Assembly: GCF_003459505.1 (NCBI RefSeq)
Contig: NZ_QRWD01000004.1
Coordinates: 1 to 64,000 of the forward strand
DNA: 64,000 bases
Direction of reading: 5' to 3'
From: Collinsella sp. AF20-14LB
Lineage (GTDB): Bacteria > Actinomycetota > Coriobacteriia > Coriobacteriales > Coriobacteriaceae
Shown piece by piece: positions 42,598 to 51,685 of the stretch (position 1 is the stretch's first letter; every line of letters starts with the position of its first letter). Made by a program: the position numbers and the translations under genes. The notes under the pieces were generated by a model that was not told the origin of the DNA, ran no database searches, and saw only the letters and a program-made list of their open reading frames with translations.

Positions 42598-43301
42598 TGA
42601 AGCATGTGCTCCGCGTGATCAACGTGCTGGCGACCGTGGTGATCCTGGTCGCCTTTGTGGTGCTGCTGCGCACGGTGTTCACGCCCGCCGGCGAGATTCC
42701 CACCATCATGGGCTACGGCTTTATGCGTACGCTGACCGGCTCGATGGAGCCGGCGATTCCCGTGCATTCGTTTATCGTCGTCGATACCGACAGCAGCCAG
42801 GCCTACCAGGTCGGCGACATCATCACCTTCCATTCGTCCGATGACGTACTGGAGGGTTCGCTCAACACGCACCGCATCGTTGCTGTGGAGGCCGCCGCCG
42901 ACGGCGCCCCGATCTACCGCACCAAGGGCGATGCCAATCCGGTCGAGGATGCCGCGCCCGTGCCCGCCGCCGACGTGGTGGGCCGCGTGGTCTTTGTCTC
43001 GGCAGGCCTGGGCGTTGTGGTGTCGCTGCTCACCAATCCGCTGCTGTTCTTTCCGTTTATCGTGGTGCCGCTGATCGTGCTGCTGGTGCTCGAAATTCGC
43101 CATATGGTCAAGACCACGCAAGAGGTGGCGCGCGCCGAGGACGAGGCCGCCCTGCGCGCGGCCGTGGAGCAGATTCGCGAAAAGCGTCGCCGCGAGCAGG
43201 AAGACCGGGACAGCGCCAAGGACCCAGGCGATGGCGATCGTGCCCAGGGGCGTGCGGAAGCCGACCCCGGCGCCCTAGACGATTCCAACCACTCGGCATA
43301 G
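42597..43301 (+). CDS. SipW-like (S26B) signal peptidase I, second copy
   Basis: A 234-residue protease. TM1 is about 4-27, the catalytic Ser49 is in LTGSMEP, and LNTHRIVAV carries His92. KGDANPVED is box D/E. A TM pair or hairpin follows at about 130-170, then a highly charged tail. The ATG shares bases with the previous stop (TGATG); GTG 42594 is an alternative. It differs from the copy at 38013 in the N-terminus and tail, so the two may have different substrates, or one may process the remote pair at 23-25 kb. It is the last gene of the operon. Confidence 0.9.
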   Translation: MKHVLRVINVLATVVILVAFVVLLRTVFTPAGEIPTIMGYGFMRTLTGSMEPAIPVHSFIVVDTDSSQAYQVGDIITFHSSDDVLEGSLNTHRIVAVEAAADGAPIYRTKGDANPVEDAAPVPAADVVGRVVFVSAGLGVVVSLLTNPLLFFPFIVVPLIVLLVLEIRHMVKTTQEVARAEDEAALRAAVEQIREKRRREQEDRDSAKDPGDGDRAQGRAEADPGALDDSNHSA

Positions 43302-43425
43302 CACGTCTGTGCCTTTCGTCCCTGCAATTTGGACGCCCGTAGATGTTCCGAATCGTCTGCTTTTCCATACCAATATTCGTGCTAAAGTTTGAGCGCTTTG
43401 TTGCCAATTGATTTCGGGGAGTGGA

Positions 43426-44448
43426 ATGGAACAGGAGCGCTCAGCTCAGCGTACACGCGAAAAGGCTTCGGTACCGATGACGGCGGCGTCCGATTTTGTC
43501 GTGCCCGAGGGCACCGATGAGCTCAGCCGCAGCACCCGCCGCGCATGGCGCGATCGCCTCAACGATGCCCAGACGCGCAAGATGGCCCTGGGCACGCTCG
43601 CCGCGTTTGCCGGCGGTACGTTTTGGGGTTTTTCTGGCACCAGTGCCAGCTACCTCTTTGACGTGTGCCATATCGAGACATTTTGGCTGATGAGCGTGCG
43701 CCAAGTTATCGCTGGCCTGCTCTTTATGTTCGTCGTGCTCAGAAAAGATCGCGACCGCCTGGTCAGGCTGTGGACCACCCCTGCCGATCGCAAGCAGCTC
43801 ATCCTATTTACGATCTTTGGCCTGCTGTTCAACCAGCTTTGCTATCTGTCAGCCGTGCGCCTGACCAACGCGGGCGCCGCGACCGTCTTTCAGTGTCTGC
43901 AGCTGGTGGTCGTCATGGGGTATGCCTGCGTCACCGCGCATCGACTGCCGCGCACGCGCGAGGCGCTTGGCATTTTGCTCGCCTTAGGCGGAACGTTTTT
44001 AATTGCCACGGGCGGCGACCCTTGTACGCTCAGTATCTCGCCAATGGGCCTGCTCGCGGGCCTTTTGTGCGCAGTGGGCGGTGCCTGCATAGCAATCATC
44101 CCTGCCGGAATCCTCAACAAATACGGCAGCTCGGTCGTCACGGGCTCGGCCATGCTTTCGGCGGGAATCGTGATGAGCATCTTTACCCAGCCGTGTGCGC
44201 ATATGCCGGCGCTCGGCCCCTCGGGTGTCGGCGCGCTCGCGATATTTATTGTGGTTGGGTCGTTCTTCGCCTATATGTTCTACATGCAGGGCGTTAAGGA
44301 GATTGGCTCGGTGCGCGCGAGTCTTCTTGGAACCATGGAGCCGGTTTCGGCCACCATCACCAGCGCCCTTATGCTGGGCACGGTGTTTTTGCCCACCGAC
44401 CTGGCGGGTTTTGCCATGATTATCGCGATGGTGTTCCTGACGGTATAG
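43426..44448 (+). CDS. EamA/DMT-family membrane transporter (second)
   Basis: A 340-residue transporter with about ten hydrophobic helices. An N-terminal hydrophilic lead of about 50 residues precedes MALGTLAAFAGGTFWGFSGTSASYLF, the first helix of EamA repeat one. The second repeat starts near SPMGLLAGLLCAVGGACIAI and contains MEPVSATITSALMLGTVF, the typical end. ATG 43426 follows GGGGAG; the frame is open from 43408. Substrate unknown. It stands alone 124 bp after the surface operon and is probably unrelated to it. Confidence 0.87.
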   Translation: MEQERSAQRTREKASVPMTAASDFVVPEGTDELSRSTRRAWRDRLNDAQTRKMALGTLAAFAGGTFWGFSGTSASYLFDVCHIETFWLMSVRQVIAGLLFMFVVLRKDRDRLVRLWTTPADRKQLILFTIFGLLFNQLCYLSAVRLTNAGAATVFQCLQLVVVMGYACVTAHRLPRTREALGILLALGGTFLIATGGDPCTLSISPMGLLAGLLCAVGGACIAIIPAGILNKYGSSVVTGSAMLSAGIVMSIFTQPCAHMPALGPSGVGALAIFIVVGSFFAYMFYMQGVKEIGSVRASLLGTMEPVSATITSALMLGTVFLPTDLAGFAMIIAMVFLTV

Positions 44449-44597
44449 CTCGCGCCACTGCCAAGACAGAAAAGGTGTTGTGCCACATTTTCGCCAATTG
44501 ATGTCCGTGTCTGGAGTTTAGCTGTCGATGCCCAAAATGCCATAAACTAGTAACGTTATGGATTTTTTCATTGCGACTCAATTGCGAGGATTTCTTT

Positions 44598-46910
44598 ATG
44601 GCTGGTAATCACTTTAAGGGCAGCGATAACGGCCGTCCTGCAGTTCCGCCGCGTCCGAACGGGGCTGGTAAGGCCGGCACGCCGGGCGGCGCTGGACAGG
44701 GCGGTTCCAGTAAGCGCGTGTCCCCGGGCGAGACGGCGATGTTTACCGCTCTGTACGAGCAGTCTCAAAAGGCGAAAAAGGCCGGCCGTGCAAGAGGGAA
44801 TGTCTTTGCGGGCGGTGCAACCTCCGCGTCGCAGCCGAGCGGGGCTCCTTCGGTACCTGCGAACAACGCAGGTGCTGCCAACGCCGCAAATGCCGCCGGC
44901 AACGTTAATGCCGGCAAGGCCGCCAACAATACTCCCTCTGCCGGTGGCGCGGGGCTTACGGGTAACCTTGGCACGATTTACACCGGTGCCTCCGAGACTG
45001 GCACGTTCGCCCGCCTGGATGATAGCGGTGCCGAGTTTGCGGGCTCGGGTTCCAAGGAAGATTATTACGATTTTGGCTTGAACTACGGTAGCGACGCTTC
45101 GTCGAGTTCGACCTCTGACGGTCTGGTCCGTCATCGCCATCGCAAGGGCGAACGCAAAAAGCGTCACACCGGCGCCATTATTGCCGCTGTAGTCGCGGTG
45201 CTTCTCGTTGCGCTTGGCGCAAGCGGCTTTATGCTGCTTAACTCGGCAAAGACCGTAAAGAGTGAAGCGAAGGAGGCCGTCGAGATTGTCGGTGGCCTTA
45301 AGGACAAGGTTACGTCGGGCGATTTTTCGACGCTGCCTGACGACGCGAAGAAGATTGATGAGCTTTGCGACAGCATGAAGGCGGAGACCTCGAGCCCGCT
45401 GTGGACGGCGGCTTCGTTTATCCCGGTGTATGGCAGCGACATCAATGCGGCCCGCACCATGATCGACGCCCTGTCCGATGTCTCGAGCAATGCGCTGGTT
45501 CCCATGGCCGATAACCTTTCGCAGGCCACGCCCGGCAAGCTGTTTCAGGACGGCATGATTAACGTGTCCGCGCTGCAGGCGGTCGCCGATTCGCTTTCCA
45601 GCAGCTCGAAGGTGTTCAAGAGCGCCAACGAGAAGATCCAGGGCATTGGCGATACTCATATTTCCCAGGTGACCGAGCTGGTCGATAAGGCCAAGGACGG
45701 CTTTGCCACCCTCAACGGCGCGGTTGACGCGGCGGAGAAGGTCGCCCCCGTCCTTCCGCAGATGCTCGGCGCCAACGGCCAGACGCGCAACTACCTTGTG
45801 TACGCCATGAACAACGTCGAGATTCGTGCCTGCGGCGGCTTTGGCGGTTCGCAGGGCCTGATTTCGGTCACCGACGGCCAGATGTCGATTGGCGAGTTTG
45901 TTCCCCGCATTGGACTTAGCGAGGATGAGGCAGTCGAGAGCGTCGACGAAGAGGATGAGGCGCTGTTCGGCAACCACAGTAACCTGTACAACTCGGGCAA
46001 TACCTATTCGCCTGATTGGCCCCGCAACTCGCAGCGTGTCGCAGCCCTGTGGAAATCTCAATATGGCCAGGACGTTGACGGCGTCGTGGGTATCGACCCG
46101 GTGTTCCTGCAGTATCTGCTGGGCCTGGTCGGTAACGTGTCGCTGCCCGACGGAACGGTTGTCGACGGCACCAACGCCGCAAGGGTCCTCATGCACGATG
46201 TGTACTGGAACTATCCGGTCGAGGAGTCGGACGGCATCTTTGCATCCGTCGCCAGCGCTGCCTTCGACAAGATCCTTGGCGGTATCGGCGATGTCGATGT
46301 TACGAAGCTTGTCAGCGCCGTTGAGCGCGGTGCCGAAGAGGGCCGCCTGATCGCGTGGATGAAAAACGATGACGAGCAGAACGCTATCAAGGAGATGAAC
46401 ATCGACGCCTCGCTGCCCGATCCGGATGACCCGAGTGAAGATCCCGTTGCTGGTGTCTACTTTAACAACCTGAGCTTCTCCAAGCTCGACTGGTACCTGA
46501 ATGCCGATACGCAGATTGGCCAGGGCATCAAGAACGGTGACGGCACATGCTCGTATCGCATCACCGTTACCCTGACGAACATCATGACGCAGGAGGAGGC
46601 CGGCAAGCTGCCCGACTACGTCGCGGCGAGCGCGCCCGATGCCGCGCGCGACGACGAGCGTCTGAATGTCTCGTTGTTTGCCCCGACGGGCGGCAACATT
46701 ACTGATCTGACCGTCGAGGGCACCCAGTTTGGTCTTGGCGCCGCTACGTGGCATGGAATCCCCTTCTATTCGGGCACCGTTGACCTGCATGCTGGCGAGA
46801 CGACGACGATCACATATACGCTGACCACGTCAGCCGAGGCGGGGGACAAGCCGCTTACGCTGCGTCAGACTCCTACATGCCAGGCGGCTCGCGACAGCGC
46901 GTCGGCGTAG
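44598..46910 (+). CDS. DUF4012-domain surface protein
   Basis: A 770-residue protein. The cytoplasmic N-terminus (about 1-185) is Ala/Asn/Gly-rich and disordered, followed by the basic RHRHRKGERKKRH and one membrane helix (about 190-213). The large outer part is a DUF4012 domain, with LVYAMNNVEIRACGGFGGSQGLISV, YSPDWPRNSQRVAALW and FLQYLLGLVGNVSLPDGTVVDG as landmarks. DUF4012 proteins are exported in Gram-positives; no enzymatic role is established. The frame is open from 44571, but GCGAGG sits for ATG 44598. A terminator-like stem separates it from glmM. Confidence 0.82.
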   Translation: MAGNHFKGSDNGRPAVPPRPNGAGKAGTPGGAGQGGSSKRVSPGETAMFTALYEQSQKAKKAGRARGNVFAGGATSASQPSGAPSVPANNAGAANAANAAGNVNAGKAANNTPSAGGAGLTGNLGTIYTGASETGTFARLDDSGAEFAGSGSKEDYYDFGLNYGSDASSSSTSDGLVRHRHRKGERKKRHTGAIIAAVVAVLLVALGASGFMLLNSAKTVKSEAKEAVEIVGGLKDKVTSGDFSTLPDDAKKIDELCDSMKAETSSPLWTAASFIPVYGSDINAARTMIDALSDVSSNALVPMADNLSQATPGKLFQDGMINVSALQAVADSLSSSSKVFKSANEKIQGIGDTHISQVTELVDKAKDGFATLNGAVDAAEKVAPVLPQMLGANGQTRNYLVYAMNNVEIRACGGFGGSQGLISVTDGQMSIGEFVPRIGLSEDEAVESVDEEDEALFGNHSNLYNSGNTYSPDWPRNSQRVAALWKSQYGQDVDGVVGIDPVFLQYLLGLVGNVSLPDGTVVDGTNAARVLMHDVYWNYPVEESDGIFASVASAAFDKILGGIGDVDVTKLVSAVERGAEEGRLIAWMKNDDEQNAIKEMNIDASLPDPDDPSEDPVAGVYFNNLSFSKLDWYLNADTQIGQGIKNGDGTCSYRITVTLTNIMTQEEAGKLPDYVAASAPDAARDDERLNVSLFAPTGGNITDLTVEGTQFGLGAATWHGIPFYSGTVDLHAGETTTITYTLTTSAEAGDKPLTLRQTPTCQAARDSASA

Positions 46911-46947
46911 GGTTTTTCTGGTAGCGCAGATAATCGAGTACCATTTT

Positions 46948-46980
46948 GGGGCGGACAGGCAATCTGTTCGCCCCTATTTT
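46948..46980 (+). terminator. terminator between the DUF4012 gene and glmM
   Basis: GGGGCGGACAG (46948-46958), loop GCAAT, CTGTTCGCCCC (46964-46974), then TATTTT. It ends only 14 bp before the glmM ATG, so glmM must start from a promoter at or before it, or by read-through. Confidence 0.8.
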
Positions 46981-46993
46981 GTAAGGAGAGCGC

Positions 46994-48325
46994 ATGAAGT
47001 ACTTTGGCACCGACGGCTTTCGCGGTGAGGCTAACGTTGGGCTGACGGTAGAGCACGCTTATAAGATTGGCCGTTTTGTGGGCTGGTATTACGGCGCCAA
47101 CCGCGAGCGCAAGGCGCGCGTCATCGTGGGTAAGGACACGCGTCGCTCGAGTTATATGTTCGAGGCGGCGCTGGTGAGTGGCCTGGTCGCGAGCGGTGCG
47201 GACGCCTATATGCTGCACGTGATCCCCACACCGGGTGTAGCGCATCAGACCGTGGAAGGCTGCTTCGATTGCGGCATCATGATCAGCGCGAGCCACAACC
47301 CGTTTTGCGATAACGGCATTAAGCTCGTCAATAGCGACGGTTTTAAGATGGACGAGGACGTACTGGAGCTCATCGAGGACTATATCGATGGCAAGAGCGA
47401 GGTGCCGCTGGCTACGGGCAACCACATTGGCGCCACGGTGGACTACATGCAGGGCCGCAACCGCTACATTGCCTCGCTCATTGCAAGTGCGAACTTTTCG
47501 CTGCAGGGCGTTAAGATCGGTCTCGACTGCGCCAACGGCTCGGCGTCCTCGGTGGCCAAGCCGGTGTTCGACGCGCTGGGCGCCGACGTGCGTGTGATCA
47601 ATGCCGCGCCCGACGGCTTTAACATCAACGTCGACTGCGGCTCCACGCATATGGAGCGCCTACAGCGCCATGTGGTGGAGCAGGGCCTGGACGTGGGCTT
47701 TGCCTACGACGGCGATGCCGACCGCTGCCTGGCCGTGGACGAGCGCGGCCGCGTGGTCGATGGCGACCAGATCCTGTACGTGTGCGGCGTGTATCTGAAC
47801 AAGCACGGTCGCCTTTCGGGCGGTACCGTGGTGCCGACGATCGCCAGCAACTTTGGCCTGATCAAGTCGCTGGAGCTTGCCGGCCTGAGTGCCGTGACCA
47901 GCGGCGTGGGCGACCGTCACGTGTACGCCAAGATGCGCGAGGGCGGCTACAGCCTGGGCGGCGAGCAGACGGGCCATACGATCTTTGGCGATATCGAGCG
48001 CACGGGCGACGGCATTATGACCTCGCTGCGCGTGATGGAAGTGATTCGTGCCGAGCGCGAGACGCTCTCGCAGCTCACGGCTCCGTGCAAGCTGCTGCCG
48101 CAAGCGCAGGTTGCCGTGCGCGTAGCGGATAAGGACGCCGCGCTGGGCAACATGGGCGTGCAGGCCGCCATCGCCGAGGCCGAGGCCGCGCTGGCGGGCG
48201 AGGGCCGCGTGCTCGTCCGCAAGAGCGGAACCGAGTCGGTGATTCGCGTGCTGGCCGAAGCCCCCGACCAGGCAGCTGCCGACGCAGCCATGAAGCGCAT
48301 CGCAAGTGCTTTGGAAGCTCTGTAA
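46994..48325 (+). CDS. glmM: phosphoglucosamine mutase
   Basis: A 443-residue enzyme converting glucosamine-6-phosphate to glucosamine-1-phosphate for peptidoglycan precursors. It starts KYFGTDGFRGEAN. The phosphoserine loop MISASHNPF places Ser100, close to Ser102 of E. coli GlmM. DCANGSASSVAKPVF and DGDADRCLAVDE form the sugar and metal sites, and VRKSGTESVIRVLAEA is the phosphate-binding loop. Length matches the family. AAGGAGAG precedes the ATG. It is transcribed alone. Confidence 0.96.
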   Translation: MKYFGTDGFRGEANVGLTVEHAYKIGRFVGWYYGANRERKARVIVGKDTRRSSYMFEAALVSGLVASGADAYMLHVIPTPGVAHQTVEGCFDCGIMISASHNPFCDNGIKLVNSDGFKMDEDVLELIEDYIDGKSEVPLATGNHIGATVDYMQGRNRYIASLIASANFSLQGVKIGLDCANGSASSVAKPVFDALGADVRVINAAPDGFNINVDCGSTHMERLQRHVVEQGLDVGFAYDGDADRCLAVDERGRVVDGDQILYVCGVYLNKHGRLSGGTVVPTIASNFGLIKSLELAGLSAVTSGVGDRHVYAKMREGGYSLGGEQTGHTIFGDIERTGDGIMTSLRVMEVIRAERETLSQLTAPCKLLPQAQVAVRVADKDAALGNMGVQAAIAEAEAALAGEGRVLVRKSGTESVIRVLAEAPDQAAADAAMKRIASALEAL

Positions 48326-48329
48326 GGTA

Positions 48330-48357
48330 GCCATCGGGGACATTCTTAAACGACTAG
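48330..48357. repeat. half copy of the family C inverted repeat
   Basis: CCATCGGGGACATTCTTAAA followed by CGACTAG resembles 8437-8464 with few differences. The inverse arm present at 8471-8490 is missing here. It lies just after the glmM stop. Confidence 0.6.
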
Positions 48358-48361
48358 GTGG

Positions 48362-48397
48362 AAAAGGGGCGCCGCGGATAGATCCTGCGGCGCCCCC
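48362..48397 (-). terminator. terminator of the M32 carboxypeptidase gene
   Basis: GGGGCGCCGC (48366-48375) pairs with GCGGCGCCCC (48387-48396). On the minus strand it is followed by TTTTC. It may also end glmM transcripts. Confidence 0.75.
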
Positions 48398-48422
48398 TTC
48401 GTGTTGGTGTGTTGCTTAAGCT

Positions 48423-50006
48423 TTACAGCTCGTAGAGCGTGGTGAACTTGTCCTGCAGGTAGCTGCAGTAGTAGCGGGCATCGAATGCCATGCCGCAGGC
48501 GCCCTTGATGAGCTCCGGCGCGTCCTTGGCGCGGCCCCACTGCCAAATGTGCTCGCCCAGCCAAGCGCGGACGGGTGCCAAATCGCCGCTCGCACAGGCG
48601 CCGTTGAGGTCGACACCGTCGCGGCACATGGCCGGCACAAACATGGCATCGTAGGCGCTACCCAGCGCATACGTGGGGAAGTAGCCAAACGAGCCGCCGC
48701 TCCAGTGCGTATCCTGCAGGCAGCCGCGCGTGTCGTCGGGAACGGAAATGCCCAGGTACTCGTCCATAAAGCGGTTCCAAAGCGCAGGGATGTCCTTGGC
48801 CGTGGCCTCGCCGGCAAACAGCATGCGCTCAATCTGGTAGCGCACCATAATATGCAGCGGGTAGGTGAGCTCGTCGGCCTCGGTGCGGATCAGCGACGGC
48901 TGCGCGATGTTCACGGCGCGGTAGAGCGTGTCCTCGTCCACGTCGCCATAGACCTCGGGCGCGTGACGGCGCAGCACCTCGAGCAGCGGTCCCATAAAGG
49001 CGCGGCTGCGACCTACGGTGTTCTCAAAGAAGCGGCTCTGGCTCTCGTGGATGCCCATGGAGGTGCCGCCCTCCAGGCACGTGCGCGCATAGGCGGGATT
49101 GACGCCCAGCTCGTACATGGCGTGTCCCGCCTCGTGGATGATGCTGTAGACGTTGGAGATGCAATCGTCCTCGTAGATGTGCGTCGCGATGCGCGCATCA
49201 CCCACGGCAAAGCCCTCGCTAAACGGGTGCTCGGTAAAGGCGAGCGTGGTGTCGTCCAAGTCTAGGCCGACGAGCTTTATAAGGTCGAAGCTCATGGCGC
49301 GCTGGGCAGACTCGGGCACGCGGGCATGCAAGAAGTCAGCGGCGGGCTGCTGGCCGCGCTCGCCGATGGCGTGCACGAGCGGCACGACCGTGGCCTTGAC
49401 CTCGTCGCAAAACGCGTCAAAGCTCTGGGCGGAAAGGCCGCGCTCGTACTGGTCGAGCCAAACATCGTAGGGGTCGCGTTTGGGGTCCATGAGCTCGGCC
49501 TGATGCTTAAGCTGGCCGACGATTCTGTCCACATAGGGCTCAAAGCTTGCCCAGTCATTGGCCGTCTTGGCCTTGTGCCACACGGCGTCGGCCTCGCAGG
49601 TGAGCCTGGTCCAGGCCTCGGCCTCCTCGGTGGGAATGACGCTCGCCTCGCGCTGGTCGCGGCCGAGCACGCGAATCTCGTCGAGCAGTTGCGGGTCGTC
49701 GATTTTTCCGCCTGCGACCGTCTCACGCGCGAGAGAGCGCACGAGCTCAACAGACTTTTTGCTGGTCAGCAGCTTGTGATGCTCGCCGGCAAGCGTGCCC
49801 ATAGCATCGGCGCGCGCTGCGGCGCCGTTGGCGGGGGCAATCGTCGCTCCATCGAACTCGGCAATCTTGAGCAGGTACTCGCGAGTCCACAGCTTGCCCT
49901 CGAGTTTGCGGAACTTTTTGACGGCCTTGTCGACTTTAGCAGCCTTGACGCCCTTGGCAGCCTTTGCCACGGCGGCCTTGGCCTTCTTATCGAGTTTCTT
50001 TCCCAT
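48423..50006 (-). CDS. M32-family metallocarboxypeptidase (carboxypeptidase Taq type)
   Basis: A 527-residue cytoplasmic zinc carboxypeptidase. HEAGH (His291 to His295) is the zinc motif, and GIHESQSRFFEN follows with the third ligand Glu. EHPFSEGFAVGDARIATHIYEDD before the motif and LTYPLHIMVRYQIERMLFAGE after it match the family; length is slightly above 500 as usual. AAGGAT is placed for ATG 50006. The Lys/Ala-rich N-terminus is unusual but lacks signal features. It probably trims peptides with broad C-terminal specificity. Confidence 0.92.
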   Translation of the reverse strand: MGKKLDKKAKAAVAKAAKGVKAAKVDKAVKKFRKLEGKLWTREYLLKIAEFDGATIAPANGAAARADAMGTLAGEHHKLLTSKKSVELVRSLARETVAGGKIDDPQLLDEIRVLGRDQREASVIPTEEAEAWTRLTCEADAVWHKAKTANDWASFEPYVDRIVGQLKHQAELMDPKRDPYDVWLDQYERGLSAQSFDAFCDEVKATVVPLVHAIGERGQQPAADFLHARVPESAQRAMSFDLIKLVGLDLDDTTLAFTEHPFSEGFAVGDARIATHIYEDDCISNVYSIIHEAGHAMYELGVNPAYARTCLEGGTSMGIHESQSRFFENTVGRSRAFMGPLLEVLRRHAPEVYGDVDEDTLYRAVNIAQPSLIRTEADELTYPLHIMVRYQIERMLFAGEATAKDIPALWNRFMDEYLGISVPDDTRGCLQDTHWSGGSFGYFPTYALGSAYDAMFVPAMCRDGVDLNGACASGDLAPVRAWLGEHIWQWGRAKDAPELIKGACGMAFDARYYCSYLQDKFTTLYEL

Positions 50007-50139
50007 ACCGTATCCTTAATCTCGCAGGCCGAGCGCCGCAGGCGGGTGCACGGCCAGTTTGCACAGCTACCTGCCTTGTACCCAGCGCGAACAAAACGGA
50101 ACGCGGCGATGTACACGCAGGATGTGGTATCCTATAGCC

Positions 50140-50426
50140 CAATGCGTTGACGGAGAGGGTTTTGCCCGCCGCGTCGCCGGCAAGAGAGGGAAGGTCATGG
50201 GCTGCAAGCCTTCCTGCGGTGGCAAGGGCCAAGCGTTCACTCCCGAGCAGCAACCTCAACGGGCGCGCGGCCACGCGGCGGCAAAGCCCCAGTAGGGAAG
50301 CCGTGAGCCTCGCGAAAAGGGGCAAAGAGTGGGCGCGGCGGGCCAGACATCCGCCGGGTCAAACAAGGTGGTACCGCGGAATTCAACCGTCCTTGGGCAA
50401 TGCACATGCCCGAGGACGGTTTTTTG
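50140..50426 (+). promoter_or_regulatory. T-box riboswitch of the pheST operon
   Basis: The conserved T-box AAGGTGGTACCGCGG lies at 50365-50379. It is followed by the terminator CCGTCCTTGGGC (50387-50398) with GCCCGAGGACGG (50408-50419) and six T. The upstream 200 bases carry the stem I/II/III region. Uncharged tRNA-Phe should pair with the leader and favour the antiterminator, raising pheST expression. I could not place the specifier codon with confidence; UUC is expected. Confidence 0.9.
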
Positions 50427-50511
50427 TTACCGAACCGGGCCGCACATTCGTAAGCATCGGGCGGTGCCAGCCGCCCCGGCAAGCGGATGCGCGAGAGACG
50501 AAAGGGAAGAC

Positions 50512-51588
50512 ATGAGTCTGATTGATGATCTGGTCAAACTCGAGGAAGAGGCCAAGGAGCTCGTCGCAGGCGCCGACGACGCCGAGAAGCTTGAGGCCGC
50601 GCGCGTTGAGCTGCTCGGCCGCAAGGGCCGCATCACCGGCCTGATGCGCATGATGGGCAAGCTCGCCCCTGAGGATCGTCCCGTCATGGGCAAGCGCGCC
50701 AACGAGATGCGCCAGCTGATCGAGGGCATGCTTGACGAGCGCACCACCGAGATGAAGGCCGCCGCCCTCAAGCACGCGCTCGAGCACGAGGCCGTCGACA
50801 TCACGCTGCCGGGCGTCCGTCCGCAGATCGGTCACCAGCACCTGATCAAGCAGATCATCGAGGAGGCCGAGGACATCTTCTGCGGCATCGGCTACACCGT
50901 CGAGTCCGGCCCCATGGTCGACACCTCCTACTACAACTTCACCGCGCTCAACGCGCCCATGGATCACCCGAGCCGCTCGGCCCGCGACACGTTCTACGTG
51001 ATCGACAACAACCCCGGCAGCGTCGCGCACCCCGAGGCTCACGCCCACGGTGAGTCCGACGTGCTGCTGCGCACCCAGACCTCGGGCGTGCAGATCCACA
51101 CCATGGAGTCGCAGAGGCCGCCCATCTACATGATCTGCCCGGGCACCGTCTACCGTCCCGACACGGCCGATGCCTGCCACCTGCCGCAGTTCAACCAGAT
51201 TGAGGGCCTGGTCGTCGACGAGGGCATCACCTTTGGCGACCTGAAGGGCACGCTCGACTACTTTGTTAAGTGCATGTTTGGCGAGGATCGCAAGACGCGT
51301 TACCGCCCGCATTTCTTCCCCTTCACTGAGCCCAGCTGCGAGGTGGACGTGAGCTGCCACGTGTGTGGCGGCAAGGGCTGCAACTTCTGCAAGCACAGCG
51401 GCTGGATCGAGATCCTGGGCTGTGGCATGGTCGACCCCAACGTGCTCATCAACTGCGGCATCGACCCCGAGAAGTACACCGGCTTCGCCTTTGGCATTGG
51501 CGCCGAGCGCGTCGCGGCCCTGCGCTACGACCTGCCCGACCTGCGAACTCTCATGACGGGCGATATGCGCTTCTTGAATCAGTTCTAG
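50512..51588 (+). CDS. pheS: phenylalanine-tRNA ligase alpha subunit
   Basis: A 358-residue class II synthetase subunit. The N-terminal coiled-coil arm (about 1-85) is followed by motif 2 (LLRTQTSGVQIHTME) and by FRPHFFPFTEPSCEVDVSC-like YRPHFFPFTEPSCEVDV. The last part holds GFAFGIGAERVAALRY (motif 3). The insert CHVCGGKGCNFCKHSGW has a zinc-ribbon look common in Gram-positive PheS. The frame is open from 50329, but ATG 50512 with AAGGGAAG is correct. It is followed by the structured element at 51601 and pheT. Confidence 0.96.
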   Translation: MSLIDDLVKLEEEAKELVAGADDAEKLEAARVELLGRKGRITGLMRMMGKLAPEDRPVMGKRANEMRQLIEGMLDERTTEMKAAALKHALEHEAVDITLPGVRPQIGHQHLIKQIIEEAEDIFCGIGYTVESGPMVDTSYYNFTALNAPMDHPSRSARDTFYVIDNNPGSVAHPEAHAHGESDVLLRTQTSGVQIHTMESQRPPIYMICPGTVYRPDTADACHLPQFNQIEGLVVDEGITFGDLKGTLDYFVKCMFGEDRKTRYRPHFFPFTEPSCEVDVSCHVCGGKGCNFCKHSGWIEILGCGMVDPNVLINCGIDPEKYTGFAFGIGAERVAALRYDLPDLRTLMTGDMRFLNQF

Positions 51589-51600
51589 GCTGCGGCTTGC

Positions 51601-51685
51601 CCAAGCACGGCACCTCGGCCCTCATTCGTCGCTTGCGTACCAAAGTACGCGGCGCTCCTCTTTCGGGCCGATCTGCCGCACTTGG
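51601..51685. repeat. structured intergenic element with GCGTAC/GTACGC core (family B, copy 2)
   Basis: Core hairpin GCGTAC-CAAA-GTACGC at 51635-51650, then CTCCTCTTTC at 51655-51664, as in the copy at 8292. Outer pairs are CCAAG (51601-51605) with CTTGG (51681-51685), CGGC (51608-51611) with GCCG (51675-51678), and GGCCC (51617-51621) with GGGCC (51665-51669). It fills the 184 bp gap between pheS and pheT. Confidence 0.75.

Noticed and set aside
44568-46790. 740-codon minus-strand ORF
   Set aside because: Antisense of the DUF4012 gene; no recognisable domain and no ribosome binding site.
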